64,000 nt of DNA, taken from assembly GCF_029193815.1 (NCBI RefSeq), contig NZ_JARFVC010000001.1, positions 62,001 through 126,000 of the forward strand, written 5' to 3'. The position numbers and the translations under genes were made by a program. This stretch comes from Cytobacillus sp. S13-E01 (GTDB lineage Bacteria; Bacillota; Bacilli; Bacillales; Bacillaceae_L). This document shows positions 55,264 through 64,000 of the stretch, in pieces. The notes beneath the pieces are model-generated. The model had not been told where the DNA came from. It searched no databases and worked only from the letters and a program-made list of their open reading frames with translations. Position 1 is the stretch's first letter, and every line of letters begins with the position of its first letter.

Positions 55264-55659
55264 TTATTTACCTCCTCGAATAACAGTTTTCAACGAATTA
55301 AATTTACTGCCTAATCTATCAGCAACTGCATTGTAATAGATTTGATTCTTTGCAAGCTCTGACATCTCTTTATCAATATCAACATTGTTACCGTTTTGAT
55401 TAAATGTTCCACTACTTTGATTAAATAAAGGGAAATTACTAGAACTACTTGAGCTAAAAGTAAAATGACGTGGGTCAGTCCTATTGGCCTTTATTGTGTT
55501 TGACAAAACTCTATCAAACTCGGTTTTAAAACTAACATCTCTTGCCTTGTAGTTAGGAGTGTCCACATTAGCAATATTTCGTGATATAACCTTTTGCTTT
55601 GAAGATGAATAATTCATAGCTTGTTCTAAAGTATTAATAGTACTAGAAAAAAGTTTCAA
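55264..55659 (-). CDS. flgB: Flagellar rod protein FlgB
   Basis: A 131-residue rod subunit and first gene of the fla/che operon. The N-terminal pattern SSSKQKVISRNIANVDTPNYKARDVSF is typical. The start is TTG at 55657-55659, the only codon at the expected position (homologues begin M-x-L-F-S). The ribosome binding site is poor: only a GGGGG stretch about 8 nt upstream. About 350 bp of regulatory DNA lie between it and the codY terminator. Confidence 0.95.
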   Translation of the reverse strand: MKLFSSTINTLEQAMNYSSSKQKVISRNIANVDTPNYKARDVSFKTEFDRVLSNTIKANRTDPRHFTFSSSSSSNFPLFNQSSGTFNQNGNNVDIDKEMSELAKNQIYYNAVADRLGSKFNSLKTVIRGGK

Positions 55660-56013
55660 TGGAGAACCCCCATAAAATTTCTACAAATTTCGAACTAATA
55701 TGATGTATTCTGATAACTATCACTAATTGTAATGAATAATTATGAGTATGTCTATGACACTTATGTTAAAATAACAGTTTTTTCGACAAAATAGGACTTT
55801 TTTCTCAAACTATATTAATAAATAAACCTTTAATTCCTATATTTTGTCACAAAACCTGATTTACTGTCTAACTATGCTATATCTTGTAAGCGATGTTATT
55901 ATTATAAGCTAATAATTTGACATATTCATTACTTTTCTATATAAGTTCTAAAATAACTTTTTTCCATTGACTATATCGGTGTATACAAATTATGTACTAA
56001 CTATTTTATACAC
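55660..56013 (-). promoter_or_regulatory. fla/che operon upstream region with 0A-box-like inverted repeat
   Basis: About 350 very AT-rich bases between flgB and the codY terminator. They must hold the fla/che promoter, but no sigma-A pair fits well. An ACCGATAT near 55975 on the minus strand recalls a sigma-D -10, without a good -35. A 19-20 bp imperfect inverted repeat (55777-55795 and 55836-55855) carries TGTCGAA on the minus strand at 55782-55788, a perfect match to the Spo0A box core. The other arm has a 13-bp dyad, TTTTGTCACAAAA, at 55842-55854. Confidence 0.5.
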
Positions 56014-56047
56014 AAAAAGAAGGCTGAGTTTATCAGCCTTCTTTTTT
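56014..56047 (-). terminator. Terminator of codY (bidirectional)
   Basis: A perfect 12-bp stem AAAGAAGGCTGA (56016-56027) with TCAGCCTTCTTT (56033-56044) and a 5-nt loop. Both sides have runs of T or A, so it can work in both directions. It lies about 25 nt after the codY stop. Confidence 0.92.
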
Positions 56048-56068
56048 ACACTTTGAACTTTTAGGTGG

Positions 56069-56848
56069 TTAGCTTGTTTTTAATTTCGCTAATTCTACTA
56101 AGAATTTATCATTTAATACTTTAATGTATGTCCCTTTCATTCCTAGTGAACGTGATTCAATAACACCGGCACTCTCTAATTTACGCAATGCGTTAACAAT
56201 TACTGATCTTGTGATCCCCACTCTATCAGCAATTTTACTTGCTACTAATAAACCTTCATTACCATTTAACTCTTCGAAGATATGCTCAATTGCTTCTAAC
56301 TCACTATATGATAGGGAGCTTATTGCCATTTGTACTACTGCCTTACTTCTTGCCTCATCTTCGATTTCTTCAGCTTTCTCACGAAGGATCTCCATCCCAA
56401 CTACTGTAGCACCATATTCAGCGAGGATTAAGTCATCATTCTCAAACGATTGTGTTAAGCGTGATAAAATTAGGGTCCCTAGACGTTCTCCTCCACCAAT
56501 AATTGGAACTATGGTAGTTAAACCCGTTTTAAATAATTCTTTGTTTTCAATTGGAAATGCAGTATATTCACTATCCACATCAAGGTTTGATGAAGTTTCA
56601 GGAATATTGAAAAGGCTTTTAGTATACTCTTCTGGGAATTGACGATCCTCTAGCATTTTCTTCATTCGTTCATTTTCAATCTGTTGGTTAATAGCAAATC
56701 CCAGTAATTTCCCTCTACGACTTAACACAAATACATTTGTTTCAATTACATCACGTAATGTTTCGGCCATCTCCTTAAAATTAACAGGTTTTCCTGCTGC
56801 TTTTTGGAGCATTGAATTAATTTTTCTTGTTCTTTCTAATAACGGCAT
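56069..56848 (-). CDS. codY: Global regulator CodY
   Basis: A 259-residue GTP- and branched-chain amino acid-sensing repressor of stationary-phase genes. The N-terminal GAF domain (1-155, with [24 protein letters not shown] and [14 protein letters not shown]) binds Ile/Val. The C-terminal winged helix ([35 protein letters not shown]) binds DNA. Sequence and length closely match B. subtilis. Last gene of the xerC-hslVU-codY operon. In B. subtilis CodY also represses fla/che, which lies directly downstream here. Confidence 0.99.
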   Translation of the reverse strand: MPLLERTRKINSMLQKAAGKPVNFKEMAETLRDVIETNVFVLSRRGKLLGFAINQQIENERMKKMLEDRQFPEEYTKSLFNIPETSSNLDVDSEYTAFPIENKELFKTGLTTIVPIIGGGERLGTLILSRLTQSFENDDLILAEYGATVVGMEILREKAEEIEDEARSKAVVQMAISSLSYSELEAIEHIFEELNGNEGLLVASKIADRVGITRSVIVNALRKLESAGVIESRSLGMKGTYIKVLNDKFLVELAKLKTS

Positions 56849-56996
56849 TATAAATGCCTCCTATTTACTTTTCAAATGTTAAATTATCGATATTAAAAAC
56901 TGAAACATTTCTAACACATTTCATTTATTTTAGTTTTTTTACGACGAAGCCTACACCATTATTCTTTAGCTGTATTTCGACTTAGAAGTAATAGCA

Positions 56997-58397
56997 TTAT
57001 AATATGAACTGACTTAAATCCTTGTTTTTAGCGATTTTACTTAATTTATCATCAACGTATTGTGCAGTAATTGTAACATTACCCATTGAAATCTCTGGTG
57101 CTTCAAAGGATAAGTCCTCTAATAATCTTTCCATGATTGTATGTAGTCTTCTAGCACCAATATTATCGGTATCTTGGTTCACTTCAAAAGCAACCTCGGC
57201 TAACCTACGAATAGCATCGTCAGAAAATTCTAGTTTTATACCTTCAGTTTCCAATAAAGCTATATATTGTTTTAGAAGTGCATTATCAGGTTCTACTAAT
57301 ATTCTTACAAAATCATCAACTGTGAGTTTTGTTAACTCCACCCTAATCGGAAAACGTCCTTGTAATTCAGGGATTAAATCTGATGGTTTCGCCATGTGAA
57401 AAGCTCCTGCTGCAATAAATAGAATGTGATCTGTTTTAACAGATCCATATTTCGTTACAACTGTTGAGCCTTCTACGATTGGAAGAATATCACGTTGGAC
57501 ACCCTCACGCGATACATCTGCCGAAGATGAATTATTCTTCCCAGCTATTTTATCGATTTCGTCAATAAAAATGATTCCTGATTGTTCCGCTTTAAACATT
57601 GCGTCAGAACTTACTTCATCCATATCAATTAACTTAGATGCTTCTTCTGTAATTAAAACCTTACGAGCATCTTTTACAGTTAATTTTCGTTTTTTACGCT
57701 TCTTAGGCATAAAACCACTTAGAGCATCTTGCATATTCATTCCCATTTGCTCCATTCCAGAGCCTTGAAGCATATCAAACATTGATGGTTGTTGTTCGTC
57801 GACCTCTACTGTTACATAGTGATCTTCTAATTCACCAAGTGCAAGTTGATGTACCATTCGCTTGCGTTTTTCGGTAACGTTTTCTTCATCTTCTGTTTTT
57901 TCTTGTTCGACTTGAGGATTATTTTGTCCACCGCCAAATAACATTTCTAAAGGATTTTTATAAGAAGTTTGTTTTTTTGGACTGGGTACTAATAATTCAA
58001 CAATTCTTTTGTTTGCATTTTCTTCAGCTTTGCCTTTAACACTGTTCATCTTCTCTTCTTTAACAAGGCGAACGGACGTTTCAACTAGATCCCGAACCAT
58101 TGACTCTACATCACGACCAACATAGCCAACTTCGGTGAACTTAGTTGCTTCAACCTTTATAAATGGCGCACCAACAAGTTTAGCTAGTCTACGAGCAATT
58201 TCCGTCTTCCCAACCCCGGTAGGTCCCATCATTAAAATGTTTTTTGGGACAACCTCATCTCTTAATTTATCATCAAGTTTGCTTCGACGATATCGATTTC
58301 TAAGTGCTACTGCTACTGCTTTTTTTGCATCTTTTTGGCCTACTATATATTGATCAAGCATTTCAACAATTTGACGTGGAGTTAGACTGTTTGTCAT
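56997..58397 (-). CDS. hslU: HslU (ClpY) ATPase of the HslUV protease
   Basis: A 466-residue AAA+ unfoldase. Walker A is G58-P-T-G-V-G-K-T65 and Walker B is in [12 protein letters not shown]. The I domain inserted between them (about 110-240) is followed by sensor 2 in the C-terminal helix bundle. The C-terminal tail LSQFIL ends with the hydrophobic residues that dock in HslV. It lies 15 nt after hslV. Confidence 0.98.
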   Translation of the reverse strand: MTNSLTPRQIVEMLDQYIVGQKDAKKAVAVALRNRYRRSKLDDKLRDEVVPKNILMMGPTGVGKTEIARRLAKLVGAPFIKVEATKFTEVGYVGRDVESMVRDLVETSVRLVKEEKMNSVKGKAEENANKRIVELLVPSPKKQTSYKNPLEMLFGGGQNNPQVEQEKTEDEENVTEKRKRMVHQLALGELEDHYVTVEVDEQQPSMFDMLQGSGMEQMGMNMQDALSGFMPKKRKKRKLTVKDARKVLITEEASKLIDMDEVSSDAMFKAEQSGIIFIDEIDKIAGKNNSSSADVSREGVQRDILPIVEGSTVVTKYGSVKTDHILFIAAGAFHMAKPSDLIPELQGRFPIRVELTKLTVDDFVRILVEPDNALLKQYIALLETEGIKLEFSDDAIRRLAEVAFEVNQDTDNIGARRLHTIMERLLEDLSFEAPEISMGNVTITAQYVDDKLSKIAKNKDLSQFIL

Positions 58398-58412
58398 TTT
58401 CTTCTTCCTCCT

Positions 58413-58955
58413 TTATAACTCTTCAACAATAATATTTTCATTTGTATACACGCAAATTTCACTAGCAATTTCAAGTGCTGCTTTAGCAATCTGAGTAGCA
58501 GTTAGTTGCTCTCCAGAATATTTTTTTAGTGCACGACCAGCTGACAGAGCATAATTGCCACCGGATCCTATCGCCAATACGCCATCATCTGGTTCAATTA
58601 CTTCACCTGTACCTGAAACAAGTAAAATGTTCTTTTCATCCATAACAATCAGCATTGCTTCAAGTTTCCTTAGGACCTTATCACTTCGCCATTGTTTAGC
58701 AAGTTCTACTGAAGCACGTTGAAGATTCCCATTGTATTCTTCAAGCTTCCCTTCAAACATTTCAAATAAAGTAAAAGCATCTGCTACAGACCCAGCAAAA
58801 CCTGCTAGGACTTTCCCTTGAAACAATCTTCTAACTTTACGAGCTGTATGCTTCATAACAACTGCATTTCCAAAGGTTACCTGACCATCACCTGACATTG
58901 CACATTTTCCATTATGTTGAACTGCAAAGATGGTTGTCGCATGAAACGTTGTCAT
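58413..58955 (-). CDS. hslV: HslV (ClpQ/CodW) peptidase with N-terminal extension
   Basis: A 180-residue proteasome-beta-like peptidase. The family body ([69 protein letters not shown]) is complete. E. coli HslV starts MTTIVSV. Here the protein starts [16 protein letters not shown], with five extra residues as in B. subtilis CodW, where the mature N-terminal residue is serine. The mature N-terminal residue here would be threonine. The ATG follows AGGAGG. It lies 29 nt after xerC. Confidence 0.97.
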   Translation of the reverse strand: MTTFHATTIFAVQHNGKCAMSGDGQVTFGNAVVMKHTARKVRRLFQGKVLAGFAGSVADAFTLFEMFEGKLEEYNGNLQRASVELAKQWRSDKVLRKLEAMLIVMDEKNILLVSGTGEVIEPDDGVLAIGSGGNYALSAGRALKKYSGEQLTATQIAKAALEIASEICVYTNENIIVEEL

Positions 58956-58984
58956 AATTTGGACCTCCTCTTTTAGAGAACACT

Positions 58985-59887
58985 TTATGCCCTAGGATGG
59001 GAGGACATATAAATGTTTCTTAAATAATCCTTCGTTACATGTGTGTACATTTGTGTTGATGAAAGATGAGAATGTCCTAAAAGTTCTTGAACAGTTCTCA
59101 TATCTGCGCCAGCATTTAATAAATGAGTAGCGAAAGTATGACGTAGCATATGTGGACTGATATGAACTAAAGAAGCTGAATCTTTTATCATAGTGTTTAA
59201 AACTAACCTAACTCCCCTGGATGTAAGTTGCCCACCACGAAAGTTTAAAAATAAATGATTTGTTTTTGCTTTCGCCTTTTTACCTAGCCCTACCCTGCCT
59301 ACATTTATGTATTGTTCAATCGCTTCTTTAGCAAAGCCCCCAAAAGGAACATAACGTTGCTTATTCCCTTTGCCATGAACTAGCACTGTTTCGAGTGAAA
59401 AATCTATATCATTCAATTCAATTTCACAACATTCACTAACTCGAATTCCGGTTGCATATAATAGTTCTAAAAGAGCCTGATTGCGTTGGCCGATTGGAGT
59501 AGTTAAATCGGATACTTCAAAAAGAGACTCTAATTCCTCTTTATATAAAAAATTGGGAATTCTTTGTTCCTTCTTTGGAAGAGATACTAAAGTAAATGGA
59601 TTCTCCGCAACTATTTTTTCTCTCAACAGAAACTTGAACAAGCTTCGCAAACTCGATATTTTACGAGACACTGACCTACTACTAAGGTTGTTATTATATA
59701 GGCCGGTTAAATATAATCGAACGTCTGAATAAACCACTTCAGAAAAATGAGCAATCGTTTGCCGTTTCATGAACTCCATAAATTCCTTAATATCTTGCTC
59801 ATAGCATACAATTGTATATTTTGAAGCGTTTTTCTCAATTTGTAAATATTGAATAAACAAATGTAATGAAAATTTCACATTTTCCAA
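58985..59887 (-). CDS. xerC: Site-specific recombinase XerC (CodV)
   Basis: A 300-residue tyrosine recombinase that resolves chromosome dimers at dif with XerD/RipX. The catalytic set is complete: R149, K173, H246, R249, H272 and nucleophile Y281 (in the sequence [14 protein letters not shown]). The start is TTG at 59885-59887, chosen because GAGGTG sits 6 nt upstream and homologues begin near [10 protein letters not shown]. An ATG-like start further up at 59923 would run through the hairpin at 59901-59939. It leads the xerC-hslV-hslU-codY operon. Confidence 0.95.
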   Translation of the reverse strand: MENVKFSLHLFIQYLQIEKNASKYTIVCYEQDIKEFMEFMKRQTIAHFSEVVYSDVRLYLTGLYNNNLSSRSVSRKISSLRSLFKFLLREKIVAENPFTLVSLPKKEQRIPNFLYKEELESLFEVSDLTTPIGQRNQALLELLYATGIRVSECCEIELNDIDFSLETVLVHGKGNKQRYVPFGGFAKEAIEQYINVGRVGLGKKAKAKTNHLFLNFRGGQLTSRGVRLVLNTMIKDSASLVHISPHMLRHTFATHLLNAGADMRTVQELLGHSHLSSTQMYTHVTKDYLRNIYMSSHPRA

Positions 59888-59900
59888 ATTTTTCACCTCA

Positions 59901-59939
59901 CAAGGGCTACTAAATATTATCATAATTCAGTAGCCCTTG
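59901..59939 (-). other. 11-bp perfect dyad before xerC
   Basis: CAAGGGCTACT (59901-59911) and AGTAGCCCTTG (59929-59939) are exact inverses with a 17-nt AT-rich gap. No T run follows on the minus strand, so it is unlikely to be the trmFO terminator alone. The xerC ribosome binding site (59894-59899) starts one base beyond the dyad, and a promoter candidate lies across it. Confidence 0.85.
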
Positions 59940-59942
59940 CAA
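59914..59942 (-). promoter_or_regulatory. Candidate promoter of xerC-hslVU-codY
   Basis: TTGCAA (59937-59942), a 17-bp spacer and TAATAT (59914-59919) with an extended -10 TGA. The -10 lies in the loop of the 11-bp dyad and the -35 overlaps its outer arm. A transcript would start near 59907. Confidence 0.45.
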
Positions 59943-59943
59943 A

Positions 59944-61257
59944 CTATTTCGATTCTTTTTTTATAAAATTCTGAATTGTTTCCAATGCTCTCCCGGCATA
60001 TTGCTCATACCGTTCCTGCTTGTTTTTAATTCTTTCATTTAAATCAGGAAATAGTCCAAAATTAGCATTCATAGGTTGGAAGTTTTTAGAATTAGTTGTC
60101 GTAATATATTTTGCCATACTTCCAATCGCTGTTTCAGCCGGGAATGTCAGCAATTCTTGACCTAATACAAGCCTGGCAGCATTTATTCCTGCAACTAAGC
60201 CTGAAGCTGCCGATTCAACATAGCCTTCTACACCCGTCATTTGTCCGGCAAAAAACAAGTTGTTTCTATCACGGTATTGATATGTTGGCTTTAATAGCTT
60301 TGGCGAGTTAATAAAAGTGTTCCTATGCATGACACCATATCTCACGATTTCCGCATTCTCAAGACCTGGAATAAGTCGAATAACTTCCTTTTGCGGACCC
60401 CACTTTAGGTGTGTTTGGAAGCCTACAATATTATATAAAGTTCCAGCTGCATCATCTTGTCTTAATTGTACCACTGCATAAGGTCTTTTGCCTGTTTTAG
60501 GATCTTCTAGTCCAACAGGTTTCATTGGTCCAAATAGCATTGTCTTTTTTCCGCGTTTTCCCATAACCTCGATAGGCATACAACCTTCAAAGAAGATCTC
60601 CTTTTCGAACTCTTTAAGTGGAACAGTTTCTGCAGTAATTAATGCTTCATAAAAACGATCAAACTCTTCTTCTGTCATCGGACAGTTTAAGTAGGCTGCT
60701 TCTCCTTTATCATAGCGTGATTTAAGGTAAACTTTATTCAAATCAATGCTATCTTTTTCAAGAATAGGTGCCGCTGCATCGTAAAAATACAGATATTCTT
60801 CACCGGTAAGAGATCGTAATTGCTCTGAAAGTGATTTTGATGTTAATGGCCCCGTAGCTATTATTGTAGGACCCTCAGGTATTTTTACAATTTCTTCATT
60901 ATATACTGTTACATTAGGATGGTTTTTAACTCGATCAGTAACATTTGCAGCGAATTCATGACGGTCAACAGCTAAAGCACCACCAGCAGGGACAGCACAT
61001 GCGTCTGCCGATCCGATTATTACTGAATCCAGGATTCGCATCTCTTCTTTAAGAACACCTACGGCATTTGTTAGTGAATTGCCTCGCAGCGAGTTACTAC
61101 ATACAAGCTCTGCAAATTTATCTGTATGGTGTGCAGGAGTTTGAACTACAGGTCTCATTTCATATAAGTTTACTTTTACGCCTCTTTTTACAACTTGCCA
61201 TGCTGCTTCACTTCCAGCTAACCCGGCCCCGATTACATTTACTACAACTTCATTCAT
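59944..61257 (-). CDS. trmFO: Folate/FAD-dependent tRNA methyltransferase TrmFO
   Basis: A 437-residue enzyme that methylates U54 of tRNA to ribothymidine using methylenetetrahydrofolate and FAD. The FAD-binding motif G10-A-G12-L-A-G15 is at the N-terminus. [36 protein letters not shown] and [27 protein letters not shown] are family signatures. It lies between topA and xerC, as in B. subtilis (gid). Confidence 0.98.
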   Translation of the reverse strand: MNEVVVNVIGAGLAGSEAAWQVVKRGVKVNLYEMRPVVQTPAHHTDKFAELVCSNSLRGNSLTNAVGVLKEEMRILDSVIIGSADACAVPAGGALAVDRHEFAANVTDRVKNHPNVTVYNEEIVKIPEGPTIIATGPLTSKSLSEQLRSLTGEEYLYFYDAAAPILEKDSIDLNKVYLKSRYDKGEAAYLNCPMTEEEFDRFYEALITAETVPLKEFEKEIFFEGCMPIEVMGKRGKKTMLFGPMKPVGLEDPKTGKRPYAVVQLRQDDAAGTLYNIVGFQTHLKWGPQKEVIRLIPGLENAEIVRYGVMHRNTFINSPKLLKPTYQYRDRNNLFFAGQMTGVEGYVESAASGLVAGINAARLVLGQELLTFPAETAIGSMAKYITTTNSKNFQPMNANFGLFPDLNERIKNKQERYEQYAGRALETIQNFIKKESK

Positions 61258-61351
61258 ATTTTAAAGCCTCCAATGCTCTACACTATTAAATGCGATATAT
61301 ACTCCTATTATGGGAATCAAAATCACACTTATACAAATTCATTTTTTAGAA

Positions 61352-61382
61352 TAAAAAGAGGTGAGCATAATGTGAGCTCACC
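61352..61382 (-). terminator. Terminator of topA
   Basis: GGTGAGC (61376-61382 on the minus strand) pairs with GCTCACC (61360-61366) and is followed by TCTTTTTATT. It lies 17 nt after the topA stop. Confidence 0.8.
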
Positions 61383-61398
61383 GCAAAATAAGTTTCCT

Positions 61399-63474
61399 TT
61401 ATTTTTGAGTCTCTTCTTTGTAATCACATTCTACACATTGTACTTGTAATCCCTTTTTAAGTTTTTTCTCAACTAGCATACTTTCACACTTAGGGCATTT
61501 TCTGGCAATTGGTTTATCCCAAGATAGGAACTCACATTTTGGGTATCGGTCACAGCCATAGAAGATTCTTCGTTTTTTACTTTTACGTTCTATGATATTA
61601 CCCTCATTACAATTAGGACATGTAACTCCTATTTCTTTAACAATTGGCTTCGTATTTCGGCATTCAGGGAAATTGGAACAAGCCATGAACTTTCCGTAAC
61701 GCCCCATTTTAAAGACCATTGGGTTGCTACATTCTTCACAATCTACGCCTGCTGGTTCATCCTTTATCTCAACTTCTCGCATTTCATTTTCTGCAATTTC
61801 TAATCGTTTTGCAAAATCGTGATAAAATTGATCGATAACATCTACCCATTCAACTTTTCCATCTTCGACTTCGTCAAGACCATTTTCCATCTTTGCAGTA
61901 AACTCAACATCCAAAATTTCAGGGAAGAATTCTAAAATTAATTCTAAAACAATGTCCCCTAACTCTGTTGGGATAAACCGTTTATTATCCAAGGATACAT
62001 AACCACGCTTTTGTATTGTATCCAAGGTAGGTGCATATGTGGAAGGTCTTCCTATACCAAGTTCTTCTAGTGTTCTAACTAGACGAGCTTCAGTATATCG
62101 TGGAGGCGGCTGTGTGAAATGCTGTTTAGGTTCAATATCTTTCGATAGAACATTGTCCCCTTCTTTCAGGTTAGGAAGCATTTTATCTTTTTCCTCTACC
62201 GTATCATCCGTTCCCTCAACATATAGTTTCATAAAACCTGGGAATTTTATCTTTGAACCGGTAGCCCTAAAGATAACATCAGCATTACCGAGATCGACAC
62301 TCATTGTATCCATCACAGCATGGGCCATTTGACTTGCAACAAATCTTTCCCAAATTAACTTATACAGTCTTAATTGATCCCGGCTTAAATATTCCTTTAA
62401 CGTGTTTGGTTCTCGTAATGTCGAAGTTGGTCGTATTGCTTCATGGGCATCTTGGGTATTAGCATCTTTCTTTTCTTTTCTTTTTTCATCAGAAAGAAAG
62501 TTTTTACCATAGGCTTGCCCAATATATTCAGCAGCCTCGTTTTGCGCAGTCTCAGAAATACGAGTTGAATCTGTACGCATGTATGTAATAAGACCTACCG
62601 TACCCTCTTTTCCAAGGTCAATTCCTTCATATAACTGCTGGGCGATCATCATCGTCTTTTTAGCTCGGAAATTAAGTTTCCTAGCTGCTTCTTGTTGCAG
62701 GGATGATGTGATAAAAGGTGGTGCTGGGTTTCGTTTACGCTCTTTTTTAGTAACTGACTGAACAGTGAAGGATGCTCCCTCAATTTTTTCAAGAATGTCT
62801 TTTACTTCTACTTCATTTGTTAATTCCTGTTTTTTGCCACCAACACCAAAGAATTGAGCTTCAAAGGTTTCTTTTCCCTTTAGAAAATCAGCTTTAATTG
62901 TCCAGTATTCTTCTGGAATAAATGCTTTTATTTCTTTTTCTCTTTCAATCACAAGTCTAACAGCAACTGACTGAACTCTTCCTGCACTTAGACCTTTTTT
63001 TACTTTTTTCCAAAGCAATGGACTGATATTGTAGCCCACCAATCGATCAAGAATGCGGCGTGCTTGTTGTGCATCAACTAAATCCATATTAATTGCTCGC
63101 GGATGCTTGAATGATTCCTTTATCGCATCTTTCGTAATTTCATTAAATACCACACGACAATCAGATGTCACATCTATATTAAGGCTATGTGCTAAATGCC
63201 ACGCAATTGCCTCTCCTTCTCTGTCGGGGTCAGCTGCAAGAAAGATTTTTTTTGCTTTTTTTGCAGCAGTTTTTAATTCTTTTAAGACAGGACCCTTACC
63301 GCGAATAGTAATATATTTAGGTTCAAAGTGATTTTTAGTATCAACACCCATTTGGCTTTTAGGTAAATCCCTAATATGGCCCATTGAAGCCTTTACCTTA
63401 TATTTTTTACCTAAATAACGTTCAATTGTTTTTGCTTTAGCTGGTGATTCAACTATGACTAAGTAGTCGGACAT
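61399..63474 (-). CDS. topA: DNA topoisomerase I
   Basis: A 691-residue type IA topoisomerase that relaxes negative supercoils. Toprim domain: E9 in [16 protein letters not shown] and D82-x-D84-x-E86 in [12 protein letters not shown]. The catalytic tyrosine is Y298 in [14 protein letters not shown]. Three C-terminal Cys4 zinc-ribbon motifs (CEEC...CSNFPEC, CPNC...CDRYPKC, CPKC...CVEC) from about residue 580 bind DNA. Length is normal for Bacilli. It has its own promoter candidate. Confidence 0.98.
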   Translation of the reverse strand: MSDYLVIVESPAKAKTIERYLGKKYKVKASMGHIRDLPKSQMGVDTKNHFEPKYITIRGKGPVLKELKTAAKKAKKIFLAADPDREGEAIAWHLAHSLNIDVTSDCRVVFNEITKDAIKESFKHPRAINMDLVDAQQARRILDRLVGYNISPLLWKKVKKGLSAGRVQSVAVRLVIEREKEIKAFIPEEYWTIKADFLKGKETFEAQFFGVGGKKQELTNEVEVKDILEKIEGASFTVQSVTKKERKRNPAPPFITSSLQQEAARKLNFRAKKTMMIAQQLYEGIDLGKEGTVGLITYMRTDSTRISETAQNEAAEYIGQAYGKNFLSDEKRKEKKDANTQDAHEAIRPTSTLREPNTLKEYLSRDQLRLYKLIWERFVASQMAHAVMDTMSVDLGNADVIFRATGSKIKFPGFMKLYVEGTDDTVEEKDKMLPNLKEGDNVLSKDIEPKQHFTQPPPRYTEARLVRTLEELGIGRPSTYAPTLDTIQKRGYVSLDNKRFIPTELGDIVLELILEFFPEILDVEFTAKMENGLDEVEDGKVEWVDVIDQFYHDFAKRLEIAENEMREVEIKDEPAGVDCEECSNPMVFKMGRYGKFMACSNFPECRNTKPIVKEIGVTCPNCNEGNIIERKSKKRRIFYGCDRYPKCEFLSWDKPIARKCPKCESMLVEKKLKKGLQVQCVECDYKEETQK

Positions 63475-63515
63475 GAAACAGTTCCTCCTTAAAGAGGGTA
63501 ATATAAATCTTCACT

Positions 63516-63545
63516 ATTATTAAATATTACTCTATGGTTTGTCAA
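63516..63545 (-). promoter_or_regulatory. Sigma-A promoter of topA
   Basis: A perfect TTGACA (63540-63545), an 18-bp spacer and AATAAT (63516-63521). The -35 sits inside a small dyad, GTTTGACAAAC. No clear terminator is seen between dprA and topA, so some read-through is possible. Confidence 0.6.
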
Positions 63546-63658
63546 ACAGTTATTTTTAAATAGTTTAAATATAATGTATTAAATTGCTTTTTTATTCTTA
63601 GGTTGCATTCACCTAAAAAAGATAGCGGATGGCCTTTTTGTTGAATCGGCATATGACA

Positions 63659-64000
63659 TCATGTATGGATGTTAAGCTCTTCGAAAATATCTTCATGGCT
63701 AATTACTAATTTAGCTCCTTGTTGAATAAGGCGATTAGTACCTGTACATTTCTCGTCTAAAATTGAGCCCGGGACAGCAAAGACCTCCCTACCTTGTTGT
63801 AGAGCTTGATCTGCAGTAATGAGTGAGCCGCTTCTTTCTTTAGCCTCAATAACGATGGTTCCTGCACTTAAGCCACTAATTATCCTATTTCGCATTGGAA
63901 AATGCCATCTCTGTGGTTTCGTGGTGGGGGGATATTCTGAAAGTAATAGATGGTCAATCTCTACACATTCTACTAATTGCTGATTGCTTTTTGGATAAAT
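63659..64000 (-). CDS. dprA: DNA processing protein DprA, C-terminal part
   Basis: 114 codons in the window; the reading frame is open at the edge. The Rossmann-fold segment HLLLSEYPPTTKPQRWHFPMRNRIISGLSAGTIVIEAKERSGSLITADQALQQGREVFAVPGS and the ending GTNRLIQQGAKLV are clear DprA signatures. DprA loads RecA on incoming single-stranded DNA during transformation. The start is beyond the window. It precedes topA, as in B. subtilis. Confidence 0.96.
   Translation of the reverse strand: MYPKSNQQLVECVEIDHLLLSEYPPTTKPQRWHFPMRNRIISGLSAGTIVIEAKERSGSLITADQALQQGREVFAVPGSILDEKCTGTNRLIQQGAKLVISHEDIFEELNIHT

Noticed and set aside
56124-56642. 172-codon open frame on the plus strand inside codY
   Set aside because: Complete overlap with a well-conserved gene and a Ser/Leu/Ile-rich shadow composition.
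63595-63620. Terminator of dprA at the TTAGGT/ACCTAA inverted repeat
   Set aside because: The stem is only 6 bp, and on the minus strand it is followed by an A-rich and not a T-rich sequence.

Overview
The window is a stretch of core chromosome from a low-GC Firmicute of the family Bacillaceae. The proteins closely resemble Bacillus subtilis orthologues, and the gene order follows the B. subtilis dprA-topA-trmFO-codVWXY-fla/che-rpsB-tsf-pyrH-frr-uppS-cdsA-dxr-rasP-proS-polC-rimP-nusA-infB-truB-ribF-rpsO-pnpA-ylxY-mlpA segment. Every gene I accept lies on the minus strand, so transcription runs from position 64000 down to 1. I cannot name the species.

Layout in order of transcription. (1) 64000-56000: the end of dprA (cut by the window edge), topA with its own promoter and terminator, trmFO, then xerC-hslV-hslU-codY, closed by a strong terminator. 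(2) 55660-26342: the roughly 29 kb fla/che operon, from flgB to a swrB-like gene. It encodes rod and hook proteins, the MS ring, the C-ring switch, the type III export apparatus, FlhF/FlhG, the chemotaxis core (CheA, B, C, D, W, Y) and sigma-D. Its distal end differs from B. subtilis: a DUF342/FapA-like gene and a 99-residue gene lie between sigD and the swrB-like gene. A TIGR02530-type gene also sits between flgD and flgE. (3) 26331-22936: rpsB, tsf, pyrH and frr, with an extended -10 promoter before rpsB and terminators after rpsB, tsf and frr. (4) 22700-12318: uppS, cdsA, dxr, rseP, proS and polC (isoprenoid and phospholipid synthesis, regulated proteolysis, tRNA charging, replication). (5) 12120-6687: rimP-nusA-rnpM(ylxR)-ylxQ-infB-ylxP-rbfA, behind tandem promoter candidates and a hairpin-rich leader of about 300 nt that looks like a NusA attenuator. 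(6) 6276-1: truB, ribF, rpsO, pnpA, ylxY and the first five codons of mlpA.

The genes form ordinary housekeeping and motility modules. I found no phage, insertion sequence, CRISPR array, rRNA, tRNA or defence island. The non-coding parts are the more interesting ones. Four copies of a 114-126 bp foldable repeat occur only in translation- or replication-gene spacers (3766, 6320, 6483, 12127). Their central stems differ in sequence but keep pairing, and a shared T-G wobble favours the strand opposite to the genes. Other points are a dyad over the xerC promoter, an inverted repeat with a perfect 0A-box-like site before flgB, a 19-bp duplication across the fliE stop codon, and a terminator between proS and polC that points against all the genes. 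No promoter, structure or function was tested experimentally or by search here; these calls rest on reading the sequence and general knowledge of the families.
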